This document shows positions 29,190 to 38,905 of a DNA stretch of 64,000 nt, one piece after another. The notes under the pieces were generated by a model. That model worked only from the letters and a program-made list of their open reading frames with translations, had not been told where the DNA came from and searched no databases. The stretch comes from Desulfonatronum lacustre DSM 10312. GTDB lineage: Bacteria > Desulfobacterota > Desulfovibrionia > Desulfovibrionales > Desulfonatronaceae. Each line of letters opens with the position of its first letter. Positions within the stretch are counted from its first letter, which is position 1. The stretch is from positions 1,669,582 through 1,733,581 of the forward strand of contig NZ_KI912608.1 in assembly GCF_000519265.1 (NCBI RefSeq). Direction: 5' to 3'. Both the position numbers and the translations under genes were made by a program.

Positions 29190-31106
29190 CTAGTCTTCCA
29201 ACGTGGAGGTATCCCCCACTTCCTGGCCGAGTTCCTCGGCTTTGAGCACCCGGCGCATGATCTTCCCGCTGCGGGTCTTGGGCAATTTTTCCCGGAACTC
29301 GATGGTCTTGACGATGGCCACGGGGCCGAGTTCGTTGCGGATGTGGACCTTGAGTTCCTTGACCAGGTCGTCGGACGGCTCGAAGCCTTCGGTCAGGGTG
29401 ACAAAGGCCTTGGCCACCTCGCCCTTGATCTTGTCCGGAATGCCGATGGCCGCGGCCTCGGCCACCGCCTTGTGGGCCACCAACGCGCTTTCCAACTCCG
29501 CGGAACCCAGGCGGTGTCCGGCGATGTTCATCACGTCGTCCGAGCGGCCCTGGATCCAGATGTATCCGTCCTCGTCCTTGCGGGCCATGTCCCCGGCCAG
29601 ATACACGCCGGGGATTTTCTCCCAGTAGGTCTGCTTGTAACGCTCCGGGTCCTTGTACAGGGTCCGGACCATGGACGGCCAAGGCTTGCGGATGATCAAC
29701 AGCCCGCCCTTGCCCGGAGGCACGGGGTTGCCCTTCTCGTCCACCACGTCCGCGTCGATGGCCGGCAGCGGCTTGGTGCAGGAACCCGGCTTGAGCACGC
29801 TTACCGGAAGCGGGCTGATCATGATCGAGCCGGTCTCGGTCTGCCACCAGGTGTCCACCAGGGGGCACTCGGAGCGGCCGATGTTCTTGTACAACCAGAC
29901 CCAGGCCTCGGGGTTGATGGGTTCGCCCACCGAGCCGAGGATACGCAGCGAGGACAGATCGTGCTTCTTGGGATACTGGGTGCCGAAGCGCATCAGCATC
30001 CGAACCAGGGTCGGCGCGGTATAGAGGATGGTCACGCCGTACTTGGCGATCAGGTCCCAGACCCGGTCGGCCTGGGGATACAGCGGGTGTCCTTCGAAGA
30101 TGACCGAGGTGGTCCCGGCGATGAGCGGACCGTAGACCACGTAGCTGTGTCCGGTGATCCAGCCGGCGTCCGCGGTGCACCAAAAGATGTCCGTGGGCTT
30201 GATGTCGAAGACCCAATTCAGGGTGCGGTTGATGCCCACCTGGTAGCCGCCATGCGTATGCACGATCCCTTTGGGCTTGCCCGTGGTCCCGGAGCTGTAG
30301 AGCAAAAAGAGCATGTCCTCGGAGTCCATGGATTCCGTGGGAGATTCCGAACTCTCGGCACGGACCAGTTCTTCGTACCAAAGGTCACGGGCTTCCTGCA
30401 TTTCCACCTGAACATTGGCCCGGTGCACGACCACCACCGTCTCCACGCTGTCGCAATTGGGTCCCATCAAGGACTCGTCGACAATGGACTTGAGGTGCAC
30501 GGCCCGACCGTTACGGTAGAAGCCATCCGCGGTGACGATGACCTTGGGCTGGGCGTCCTCGATCCGGTCGCGCATGGCCTTGGCCGAAAACCCGGCGAAG
30601 ACCATGCTGTGGATGGCCCCGACCTTGGCCGTGGCCAGCATGGCGATCACGGTTTCCGGCAAAGGCGGCATGTACAGGAGAACCCGGTCGCCCTTCTGGA
30701 CGCCCAAGGAGCGCAAAGCGTTGGCGAACTTGTTTACCGCCCTGTACAATTCGAAATAGGTCATCTTCCGGGAATCGCCGGCCTCGCCTTCCCAGATAAT
30801 GGCCAGCTTGTTCTTGTTGCCCGTCTTGATGTGCCGGTCCAGGGCGTTGTGCACGATGTTGCACTTGGCTCCGGTAAACCATTTGTAGAACGGGGCGTCG
30901 CTGTCATCCAGAACCTTGTCCCACTTCCGGAACCACTCCAACTCCTTGGCGGCCTCTTCCCAATAAGCCAAAGGATCGTCCACGGCCTGTCTGCGGGCGT
31001 TTTCCAGGGTTTGGGGGTTGGCATTGGCCTCAATGACCATCTGCGGCAAAGGCCGAAAGACGCGATCCTCGTGAAGCAAGGTTTCCAGAGCGCCGTCTTG
31101 TGACAT
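29190..31106 (-). CDS. acs: Acetyl-CoA synthetase
   Basis: 638 residues, the usual length of bacterial Acs. Adenylate-forming motifs: YSSGTTGKPKGIVHTHGG, TWWQTETG, AGDMARKDEDGYIWIQGR (with the hinge Asp/Arg) and the C-terminal LPKTRSGKIMRR containing the catalytic, acetylatable lysine. It converts acetate, ATP and CoA to acetyl-CoA. AGGAGGAGACATC precedes the ATG. A LytTR regulator gene lies 190 bp upstream on the same strand. That 190-bp gap presumably carries the acs promoter, but no clear -35/-10 pair was identified. Confidence 0.96.
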   Translation of the reverse strand: MSQDGALETLLHEDRVFRPLPQMVIEANANPQTLENARRQAVDDPLAYWEEAAKELEWFRKWDKVLDDSDAPFYKWFTGAKCNIVHNALDRHIKTGNKNKLAIIWEGEAGDSRKMTYFELYRAVNKFANALRSLGVQKGDRVLLYMPPLPETVIAMLATAKVGAIHSMVFAGFSAKAMRDRIEDAQPKVIVTADGFYRNGRAVHLKSIVDESLMGPNCDSVETVVVVHRANVQVEMQEARDLWYEELVRAESSESPTESMDSEDMLFLLYSSGTTGKPKGIVHTHGGYQVGINRTLNWVFDIKPTDIFWCTADAGWITGHSYVVYGPLIAGTTSVIFEGHPLYPQADRVWDLIAKYGVTILYTAPTLVRMLMRFGTQYPKKHDLSSLRILGSVGEPINPEAWVWLYKNIGRSECPLVDTWWQTETGSIMISPLPVSVLKPGSCTKPLPAIDADVVDEKGNPVPPGKGGLLIIRKPWPSMVRTLYKDPERYKQTYWEKIPGVYLAGDMARKDEDGYIWIQGRSDDVMNIAGHRLGSAELESALVAHKAVAEAAAIGIPDKIKGEVAKAFVTLTEGFEPSDDLVKELKVHIRNELGPVAIVKTIEFREKLPKTRSGKIMRRVLKAEELGQEVGDTSTLED

Positions 31107-31296
31107 GATGTCTCCTCCTTGGCGGTGAGCTTATGAACGTCGTGACATGACGTGCGCATGGCGCACGGACCGATAACGAACCATCCCATTGTGGTTCCCG
31201 GTACGGCTGCATCCAGAACACGTACCAGCCGGAAAACCGCATTGATTATCGGCGAAAGGGAAGGGGGAAAGGGTAAACGGCAAGGCCGCCGCGAAC

Positions 31297-32160
31297 TCAG
31301 AGGCCGAGAATCTGCTTCAAATCCGCGATGCGGCGGCGGCTGACCGGCAGTTCAATGCGCTTTTTCCCCGTGGTCCGGAGCATGAAGTTGCTGCCCGGCA
31401 GGGAAGCGATTTCCGTAACCAATTCCAGGTTGACCAGAAACTTGCGATGCACCCGAAAGAAACGGTGCGACCGCAAACGGTCTTCCAGGTACTTTAAGCG
31501 GAACGAGGTCAGGTATTTGTCCTGATTGGTATGCACGAAACTATAGTCTTCGTAGGCCTCCACGAAGACGATCTGGCTGTAGGGCACCAGAATGACCCGG
31601 CCGTCCAGAGTGATGGGCAGCTTTTCGATCTCCACCGGACGGGCCTGGTTGTAGTCCCAGGCTTGACGCAGGGCCTTGAGGAAATTGTCTTCTTCTTCCT
31701 CGCCCATGGAAATCTGCAAGGTCTCTTCATCGCCCTCAAAATCCCTGGATTTTCTGGAATTGCCCTCGGGCTCGGCAATGTGCGCGTCAGCCGGGAGTCG
31801 GCGCAGTCGGGCCAACGTGCGCTTCAATCGCTCGTCGGTGCAGGGCCAGAGCAGGTAGTCCGTGGCCCCCAGTTCAAAAGCCTTGAAGGCGTGGGCTTCA
31901 TCCGCGGCCAAAAAGACCATGGCCGGACGACGCTTGCGCTGCCCGAGAATCTGGGCCAGTTCAAGGCCGCTGACTCCGTCCGGCAGATCCAGTCCCAGAA
32001 AAAAGGCATGATAGCCGACCCCTTCCAACAATTCCATGGCCTCAAATGCGGAAACGGCCTCCCCCAGCACCTTCACCCCGTCCATCTCTCTCAGTTGCCG
32101 CCGCAGTTCATGACGCAACTGGGGATCGGGATGGATCAGCAGTACGCGGAGTTCACTCAT
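31297..32160 (-). CDS. LytTR-family DNA-binding regulator with degenerate receiver
   Basis: 287 residues: a receiver-like domain (about 4-120) and a LytTR DNA-binding domain (about 185-287: YSQIVFVEAYEDYSFVHT, FFRVHRKFLVNL). The receiver has lost its active site. The acidic pair is replaced by HP in LLIHPDP, the phosphoacceptor position by Gly in FFLGLDLPDG, the Thr/Ser by Ala in VFLAAD, and the Lys by Trp in YLLWPC. It should therefore be a pseudo-receiver not controlled by phosphorylation. It lies upstream of acs in the same direction, so acs is an obvious candidate target. Confidence 0.9.
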   Translation of the reverse strand: MSELRVLLIHPDPQLRHELRRQLREMDGVKVLGEAVSAFEAMELLEGVGYHAFFLGLDLPDGVSGLELAQILGQRKRRPAMVFLAADEAHAFKAFELGATDYLLWPCTDERLKRTLARLRRLPADAHIAEPEGNSRKSRDFEGDEETLQISMGEEEEDNFLKALRQAWDYNQARPVEIEKLPITLDGRVILVPYSQIVFVEAYEDYSFVHTNQDKYLTSFRLKYLEDRLRSHRFFRVHRKFLVNLELVTEIASLPGSNFMLRTTGKKRIELPVSRRRIADLKQILGL

Positions 32161-32211
32161 GACATCACCGTAACTCGTTGATGTTTGATGGTTGACGGTT
32201 GAAATACCGCT

Positions 32212-32838
32212 TTAAACGGCCCCCTTTTCCCAAGAGCCGTTCGCCGTCGTCTCCAGATGGCGCAGCATGGAAAGGTCAGCGGGATGGTTGACGTTGAAAA
32301 ACGGCGTAGCTTCGGACCGTGGGTAGGGAATATGGTGCCGCATCGGCTCGGTCAGAATCCGGTTGAGTTGATACAGCCCCTGGTCAAACGCCCGCTCCAA
32401 CAGAGGCAGGGCCTCGGGTTCGTACATCGCGACCAGAGCCTCGATGTACCCGGTGTCTTCCTGCTGGAAGGTGGTCATCAAGGCCGTGTCCGGCTTCTCC
32501 CGCCACCCGGTCTTGAGGCGGCGCAACGTCCGATCATCCATCAGGGGCAGGTCGCAGGACAGCACCAAACATGGCCGACCAAGACGACTCAAGGCAGTGG
32601 CAATCCCTCCTCCCGGACCGCGCCCCGGCACGGCGTCGAGAAAGCTCGGTACATTCAGTCCGTGGTCTTCCGAAAGTCTTCCGACGACATGCACCATGTC
32701 GCAATGGCGCTTCAGCAGATCCACGGACCGGGACAGCAAACTGACCCCGGAAAAAACAATCCGCGCCTTGTCATGACCCAGTCGACTGCTCTTGCCGCCG
32801 GCCAGCACGACTCCGGCCGGCGATCCTCCCTGATTCAT
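32212..32838 (-). CDS. mobA: Molybdenum cofactor guanylyltransferase
   Basis: 208 residues starting MNQGGSPAGVVLAGGKSSRLGHDKA, the nucleotide-binding LAGGxSxRxGxDKA motif of MobA. VLSCDLPLMDD is the metal-binding aspartate segment. MobA joins GMP to molybdopterin to give the bis-MGD cofactor used by formate dehydrogenases. The upstream part of the open frame, read through the FdhE gene, is spurious. It lies directly downstream of fdhE (67 bp), which agrees with a formate-dehydrogenase maturation role. Confidence 0.92.
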   Translation of the reverse strand: MNQGGSPAGVVLAGGKSSRLGHDKARIVFSGVSLLSRSVDLLKRHCDMVHVVGRLSEDHGLNVPSFLDAVPGRGPGGGIATALSRLGRPCLVLSCDLPLMDDRTLRRLKTGWREKPDTALMTTFQQEDTGYIEALVAMYEPEALPLLERAFDQGLYQLNRILTEPMRHHIPYPRSEATPFFNVNHPADLSMLRHLETTANGSWEKGAV

Positions 32839-32905
32839 GTTCGTCACCCTCGCTTGCGGCCAGTGGATATGTCCGGATTGGTCGACGGCAGCCCGTAAAT
32901 CAGGG

Positions 32906-33799
32906 CTAGAAACCGAATGCCGACAGGGTCGGCCGGGCATGGCCCCTGGCCTGGGCCAGCACGTCCATGGCCAAGGATTCCAGGTCGTCCAGCACCGGGA
33001 CGGAAATCCTGTCCAACTGCCGAAAGTCGGCGGTTTTGACGTACATCCGGCACTGATCACAAAGATCGACCCGGAATCCGGGCAGGTCTTCAACGTCGAA
33101 GTAGTGCAGCTTTTGCGGGTCCCGCTCGCCGCAGTAAACACATCCGATCCGCGCGACGCGATACGCGGTTTGACAAAAACAACAGTGCATCTTCCGCAGC
33201 CCTTCGCGGGTTTCCAGGCTGGAAAGATACGGCAGGCTCCCACAAACCGGACAGTGGCCGTGCTCCCAAACACCGTTCAACGGGCGTGCTTCGACGATCC
33301 GGCGAGCCAAGCTTTTGATGAACGGCGTCAAAGCACTTTGAGCGAGAAAGAACAACAATTTCGGTGTTGTCGGAGTTTTTTCAGCCCAAATGGCGAAAAA
33401 TTCCTGATCCTCATCCAAATATGCCCGAAACAGACGTTCGACACTGAGTTCCTCGGTCTCCAGGGCTTCCATCACCCGGTCCGCGCCGATCTCCAGCTCC
33501 GATCCCGCGGCCCGGACATCCTCCAGGATGGCCGTCAACAGGACCCGAGCCGGTTCCAGGTCCAGAGAAAAGGATGCTCGCGGCAACAAGCTGGCGCCCT
33601 GAACATGCCGCTCAGGAGCCGTCAAATCGGGTAATCCGGTCGAAGCATCGTCCTTGGACGTCTGCTCGACCATGGCCTGAAACTGTCTTCCGCCCACTGT
33701 TTCCAAAAGGTTCAGCATGGCCGTCGGGAAATTGCCTTTCGCGCGCAACGCGCCGATCTTTCGTGCAAAACGTTGTTCTTCCTTTGCCAAGTCAGTCAT
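32906..33799 (-). CDS. fdhE: Formate dehydrogenase accessory protein FdhE
   Basis: About 297 residues with four CxxC pairs in the C-terminal half (CPVC, CCFC, CVYC, CDQC), the iron- or zinc-binding rubredoxin-like sites of FdhE. FdhE helps activate formate dehydrogenase by acting on the metal and sulfur of its active site. AGGAGGAAAAC lies upstream. Either the ATG at 33799 or a TTG six bases earlier (33805) could be the start. It is paired with mobA. No formate dehydrogenase subunit is in the window. Confidence 0.92.
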   Translation of the reverse strand: MTDLAKEEQRFARKIGALRAKGNFPTAMLNLLETVGGRQFQAMVEQTSKDDASTGLPDLTAPERHVQGASLLPRASFSLDLEPARVLLTAILEDVRAAGSELEIGADRVMEALETEELSVERLFRAYLDEDQEFFAIWAEKTPTTPKLLFFLAQSALTPFIKSLARRIVEARPLNGVWEHGHCPVCGSLPYLSSLETREGLRKMHCCFCQTAYRVARIGCVYCGERDPQKLHYFDVEDLPGFRVDLCDQCRMYVKTADFRQLDRISVPVLDDLESLAMDVLAQARGHARPTLSAFGF

Positions 33800-33805
33800 G
33801 ATCAA

Positions 33806-34127
33806 GTTTTCCTCCTGGATAAAAACAACATCATAATTTCAAGGACGAATCAGGTGGTCTTCCCGATATGGACCCTAATATGGCCCCTATGGGCATGGGC
33901 TCCACCCGGAATCGTTTCACTTCCATCAAACAATCTTTTTCGAAGCCATAATTGAACAGCCAAGGACAATCAATCGATTAGCCAGAATTCCTCCAATGGC
34001 CGCTGCATGGAAATACGGACAAGAAAGATACATTTTTTTCCGGCAAAAGCTTGACTTTTTCCCGAACGAAAGGCAAAGACCCTTTTTGCCGCAAGCATCA
34101 TCGCGAGCAGGAACCGCGAACAGGAAC
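33806..34127. other. Intergenic stretch between fdhE and tRNA-Val, no gene seen
   Basis: About 320 bp, visibly more AT-rich than its surroundings. It must hold the promoters of fdhE (leftward) and of tRNA-Val (rightward). TTGACT at 34051-34056 is a possible -35 for the tRNA, but the matching -10 is poor. No ORF with a ribosome-binding site and no repeat were found. Confidence 0.5.
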
Positions 34128-34202
34128 AGGCGCGTAGCTCAGGGGGAGAGCACTTGCTTGACACGCAAGGGGTCAGGAGTTCAAATCTCCTCGTGCCTAC
34201 CA
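34128..34202 (+). tRNA. tRNA-Val (anticodon GAC)
   Basis: A 75-nt cloverleaf with CCA encoded. The acceptor AGGCGCG pairs with CGTGCCT, the D arm is GCTC/GAGC, and the anticodon stem CTTGC/GCAAG carries loop TTGACAC, giving GAC. The T arm has GTTCAAATC. A terminator hairpin follows after 12 bp. Confidence 0.95.
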
Positions 34203-34214
34203 TCACGCATCCAC

Positions 34215-34244
34215 GCAGGGAGGCCCAGGCCTCCCTGCTTTATT
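34215..34244 (+). terminator. Rho-independent terminator of tRNA-Val
   Basis: GCAGGGAGGC (34215-34224) pairs with GCCTCCCTGC (34229-34238) across a 4-base loop, followed by TTTATTT. It lies 12 bp after the tRNA. Confidence 0.8.
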
Positions 34245-34376
34245 TGAAGACCATTCGAAATCAGCGCGAAATTGCCGAAATGAGCTCGTCTCGACGTTTT
34301 TGAAAAAGATGTCAGCTCTGATGATTTCGGATGGTCGGGCTCCGGACGGTTCAGTTCCGGACAAGGAGTATCGGGA

Positions 34377-36300
<1,924 letters not shown>

Positions 36301-36314
<14 letters not shown>

Positions 36315-36825
36315 ACGTACCCGCTGCAACAAGCAGATCCGGGCTCAAGAAGTTCGAGTCATCGGGGAGGACGGCAAGCAGGTTGGAATTCTGCCTCTGG
36401 CCGAGGCTCTCCAGTACGCGGAAAGTCAGGGAGTTGACTTGGTGGAGGTTTCTCCGGAAGCGAATCCTCCGGTCTGCCGGGTCATGGACTTCGGAAAGTA
36501 CAAGTACGAGCTGCAAAAAAAGCAGCAGGAAGGCCGAAAGAAGCAGACCCTGATCCAACTCAAGGAAATCAAATTCCGCCCCAAGACGGACGATCACGAC
36601 TTTGAAACCAAGCTCAAGCACATCCGCCGCTTCCTGGAAGCCGGCGACAAGTGCAAGGTGACCGTGGCCTTTCGGGGGCGGGAAATGATGCACCGCGACC
36701 GAGGTGAAATGGTGCTGAGGCGGGTCCTGGAAGAGTTGGGCGAAGACGCCAAGATCGACCAGCAGCCGTCCATGGAAGGACGCACCATGAACATGGTGCT
36801 CAGCGCCGTGGAAAAGAAAAAATAG
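36301..36825 (+). CDS. infC: Translation initiation factor IF-3, ATT start
   Basis: 174 residues read from ATT at 36301 ([22 protein letters not shown]), with GGAGG eight bases upstream. Longer readings exist only by going into thrS. ATT starts are the hallmark of infC and let IF-3 repress its own translation. The N domain has [14 protein letters not shown]; the C domain has [16 protein letters not shown] and [10 protein letters not shown]. It binds the 30S subunit and checks initiator codon pairing. It overlaps thrS by 14 bp. Confidence 0.95.
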
Positions 36826-37017
36826 GGCGGAGCCTGGGACGTCCCCGGCAGACGAGTCGGTCAATCGAACCAACGAGATGAACCGTTGCGAGCGGATATC
36901 CCCGCCGTGGCCCGGATTGCCTAAGCCGCCGGGTCCTCGAAATAATCCGGAACGCCGTGGAAAGCCACGGACGACGATACATATTTGTCCATTCAGTCCG
37001 TAAGGAGAAGAACTACC
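36826..37017 (+). other. infC-rpmI intergenic leader
   Basis: 192 bp without a gene before rpmI. It contains a perfect hairpin CCGTGG-AAAG-CCACGG (36955-36970) and other GC-rich complementary stretches, and ends with TAAGGAGAAG before rpmI. Leaders at this place bind L20 for feedback control in other bacteria; that function here is inferred from position. Confidence 0.4.
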
Positions 37018-37218
37018 ATGCCGAAGATGAAGACACGAAAAAGCGCCGCCAAGCGGTTCAAGTTGACCGGCTCCGGGAAAATCAAGCGCCGCAAGGCCTT
37101 CATGAGCCATATTTTGACCAAGAAAAGCCCGAAACGGAAACGGCAGTTGGGCAAGGACACCATCCTCGCACCGGCCAATGTGAAGTCCGTGCGCAAGATG
37201 ATCCCTTTTGCGAAATAG
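37018..37218 (+). CDS. rpmI: 50S ribosomal protein L35
   Basis: 66 residues, [20 protein letters not shown], highly basic with the L35 pattern [10 protein letters not shown]. The ATG follows TAAGGAGAAGAACTACC. It is part of the large ribosomal subunit. It lies in the conserved order thrS-infC-rpmI-rplT, about 100 bp before rplT. Confidence 0.97.
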   Translation: MPKMKTRKSAAKRFKLTGSGKIKRRKAFMSHILTKKSPKRKRQLGKDTILAPANVKSVRKMIPFAK

Positions 37219-37319
37219 GGTTTGGATTTATCAATGATTCTTCGGCCCGTGGTTGAGAATTTCAAACACGGGCCTAAACACGGTTTTGATTGCCTTTCAC
37301 CAACGAGGAGGTTGAGTCC

Positions 37320-37673
37320 ATGCGTGTAAAACGCGGCTTGGCGGCCCACCGCCGGCATAAGAAATATTTGGATATGGCCAAGGGCTATCGCGGCGCCCGA
37401 AGCAGACTGTACCGCACCGCTCGCGTCACGGTGGAGCGCGCCCTGGCGTACGCCTACCGCGACCGCAAGGTTCGCAAGCGTGAATTTCGCGCCCTGTGGA
37501 TCGTGCGCATCAACGCCGCGGCCCGGGTCCACGGTCTGTCCTACAGTAAATTCATGCACGGCCTGTCCCAGGCCGGCATCGAACTGAACCGCAAGGTCCT
37601 GGCCGACCTGGCTGTTCGGGAAAAGGAACACTTCGGCAAGTTGGCCGAAATGGCCAAAGCCAAGCTGGTCTGA
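37320..37673 (+). CDS. rplT: 50S ribosomal protein L20
   Basis: 117 residues from [23 protein letters not shown]-type N-terminus, preceded by GAGGAGGTTGAGTCC. It contains the L20 signature [24 protein letters not shown]. It binds 23S rRNA early in assembly and in other bacteria represses its own operon by binding mRNA. It is followed after 2 bp by pheS, so the two are one transcript. Confidence 0.97.
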   Translation: MRVKRGLAAHRRHKKYLDMAKGYRGARSRLYRTARVTVERALAYAYRDRKVRKREFRALWIVRINAAARVHGLSYSKFMHGLSQAGIELNRKVLADLAVREKEHFGKLAEMAKAKLV

Positions 37674-37675
37674 TC

Positions 37676-38740
37676 ATGACCGATTCGAACCCGGAACGCT
37701 CCAGCGGCTTGGCCGAGCAGTTGGACGAACTGGCCCAGGCCCTGGAACAGGGCCTGGGTTCAGCCGACACCGCCGCTGAAGTCGAATCCATCCGCGTGGC
37801 CTACCTGGGCCGCAAGGGGCGCTTGGCCGGGTTGATGTCCGGCTTGGCCAAGACGCCTCCGGATCAGCGTCCTGCCCTTGGCCAGAAGGCCAATCAGGTC
37901 AAGGCCCTGCTCCAGGAACGGATGGAAGCCCGCCTGCGGGAGTTGGAACGGCGCAAGGAGCACGAGCTTCTGGCCCGCTTCGATCCGTCGCTGCCCGGGC
38001 GCTCCCACTGGCTGGGCAGCCTCCACCCGGTGACCCTGGTTACCGAGGAAATCTGCCGAGCCTTCGTTTCGCTGGGGTTTGAGGTGGTGGAAGGCCCGGA
38101 GTTGGAAACGGACTTCTACAACTTCGAGGCCCTGAACCTGCCCCCGGACCACCCGGCCCGGGACATGCAGGATACGTTCTATATCGGTGAAAACACCCTG
38201 CTGCGGACCCATACCTCGCCCTTGCAGGTGCGCACCATGCAGCGCAAGACCCCGCCCGTGGCAGCCATCGCGCCGGGCAAGGTCTACCGTCGGGACTCCG
38301 ACCTGACGCACACCCCGATGTTCCACCAAATCGAAGGCTTTCTCGTGGATAAGGACGTAAGCATGGCCGACCTGCGCGGCACCTTGACCGCCTTTGTCCA
38401 TCAAATCTTCGGTCCGGACACCGTGGTCCGCTTCCGCCCCAGCTTCTTTCCCTTCACCGAACCCAGCGCGGAAGTGGACATTTCCTGCATGCTCTGCGGC
38501 GGCCGGGGCGTCTGCGCCGGGAAGACCTGCCGGGTCTGTAAGCAGACCGGTTGGCTGGAAATCCTGGGCTGCGGCATGATCGATCCGGCGGTCTTCACGG
38601 CAGTGGAGTACGATCCGGAAGTGTACGCCGGCTTCGCCTTCGGACTGGGCGTGGAGCGAGTGGCCATGCTCAAATACGGCATCGGCGACCTGCGCATGTT
38701 CTTCGAAAACGACGTCCGGTTCGTCTCCCAATTCGGCTGA
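37676..38740 (+). CDS. pheS: Phenylalanyl-tRNA synthetase alpha subunit
   Basis: 354 residues: an N-terminal coiled coil (about 1-85) and a class II catalytic core with motif 2 ([22 protein letters not shown]) and motif 3 ([15 protein letters not shown]). An internal [18 protein letters not shown] segment holds cysteine pairs seen in many bacterial PheS. With PheT it forms the tetramer that charges tRNA-Phe. The start follows the rplT stop directly. Confidence 0.97.
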   Translation: MTDSNPERSSGLAEQLDELAQALEQGLGSADTAAEVESIRVAYLGRKGRLAGLMSGLAKTPPDQRPALGQKANQVKALLQERMEARLRELERRKEHELLARFDPSLPGRSHWLGSLHPVTLVTEEICRAFVSLGFEVVEGPELETDFYNFEALNLPPDHPARDMQDTFYIGENTLLRTHTSPLQVRTMQRKTPPVAAIAPGKVYRRDSDLTHTPMFHQIEGFLVDKDVSMADLRGTLTAFVHQIFGPDTVVRFRPSFFPFTEPSAEVDISCMLCGGRGVCAGKTCRVCKQTGWLEILGCGMIDPAVFTAVEYDPEVYAGFAFGLGVERVAMLKYGIGDLRMFFENDVRFVSQFG

Positions 38741-38828
38741 TCCGGCCAGTCTTCAGGGGCGTGAAGAACCGACCGCATCTTCTTTGCCCGGAAATCACCC
38801 TTCCGCCCAAGGATCAGTTCACGCGACC

Positions 38829-38887
38829 TTCTGCCTTCTGAGTCCTGACTTCTGACAACTGACGCCCGACAACTGACTTCTGTCCCC
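38829..38887. repeat. Low-complexity CTGACTTCTGACAACTGAC-type repeat
   Basis: The pheS-pheT gap (165 bp) contains a run of related short words (CTTCTG, CTGACTT, CTGACAA, CGACAACTGACTTCTG). No inverted partner was found. It ends just before the pheT ribosome-binding site (CCCGAGG). It may be a decayed repeat element. Confidence 0.5.
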
Positions 38888-38905
38888 TGCCCCCCGAGGT
38901 TCCCC

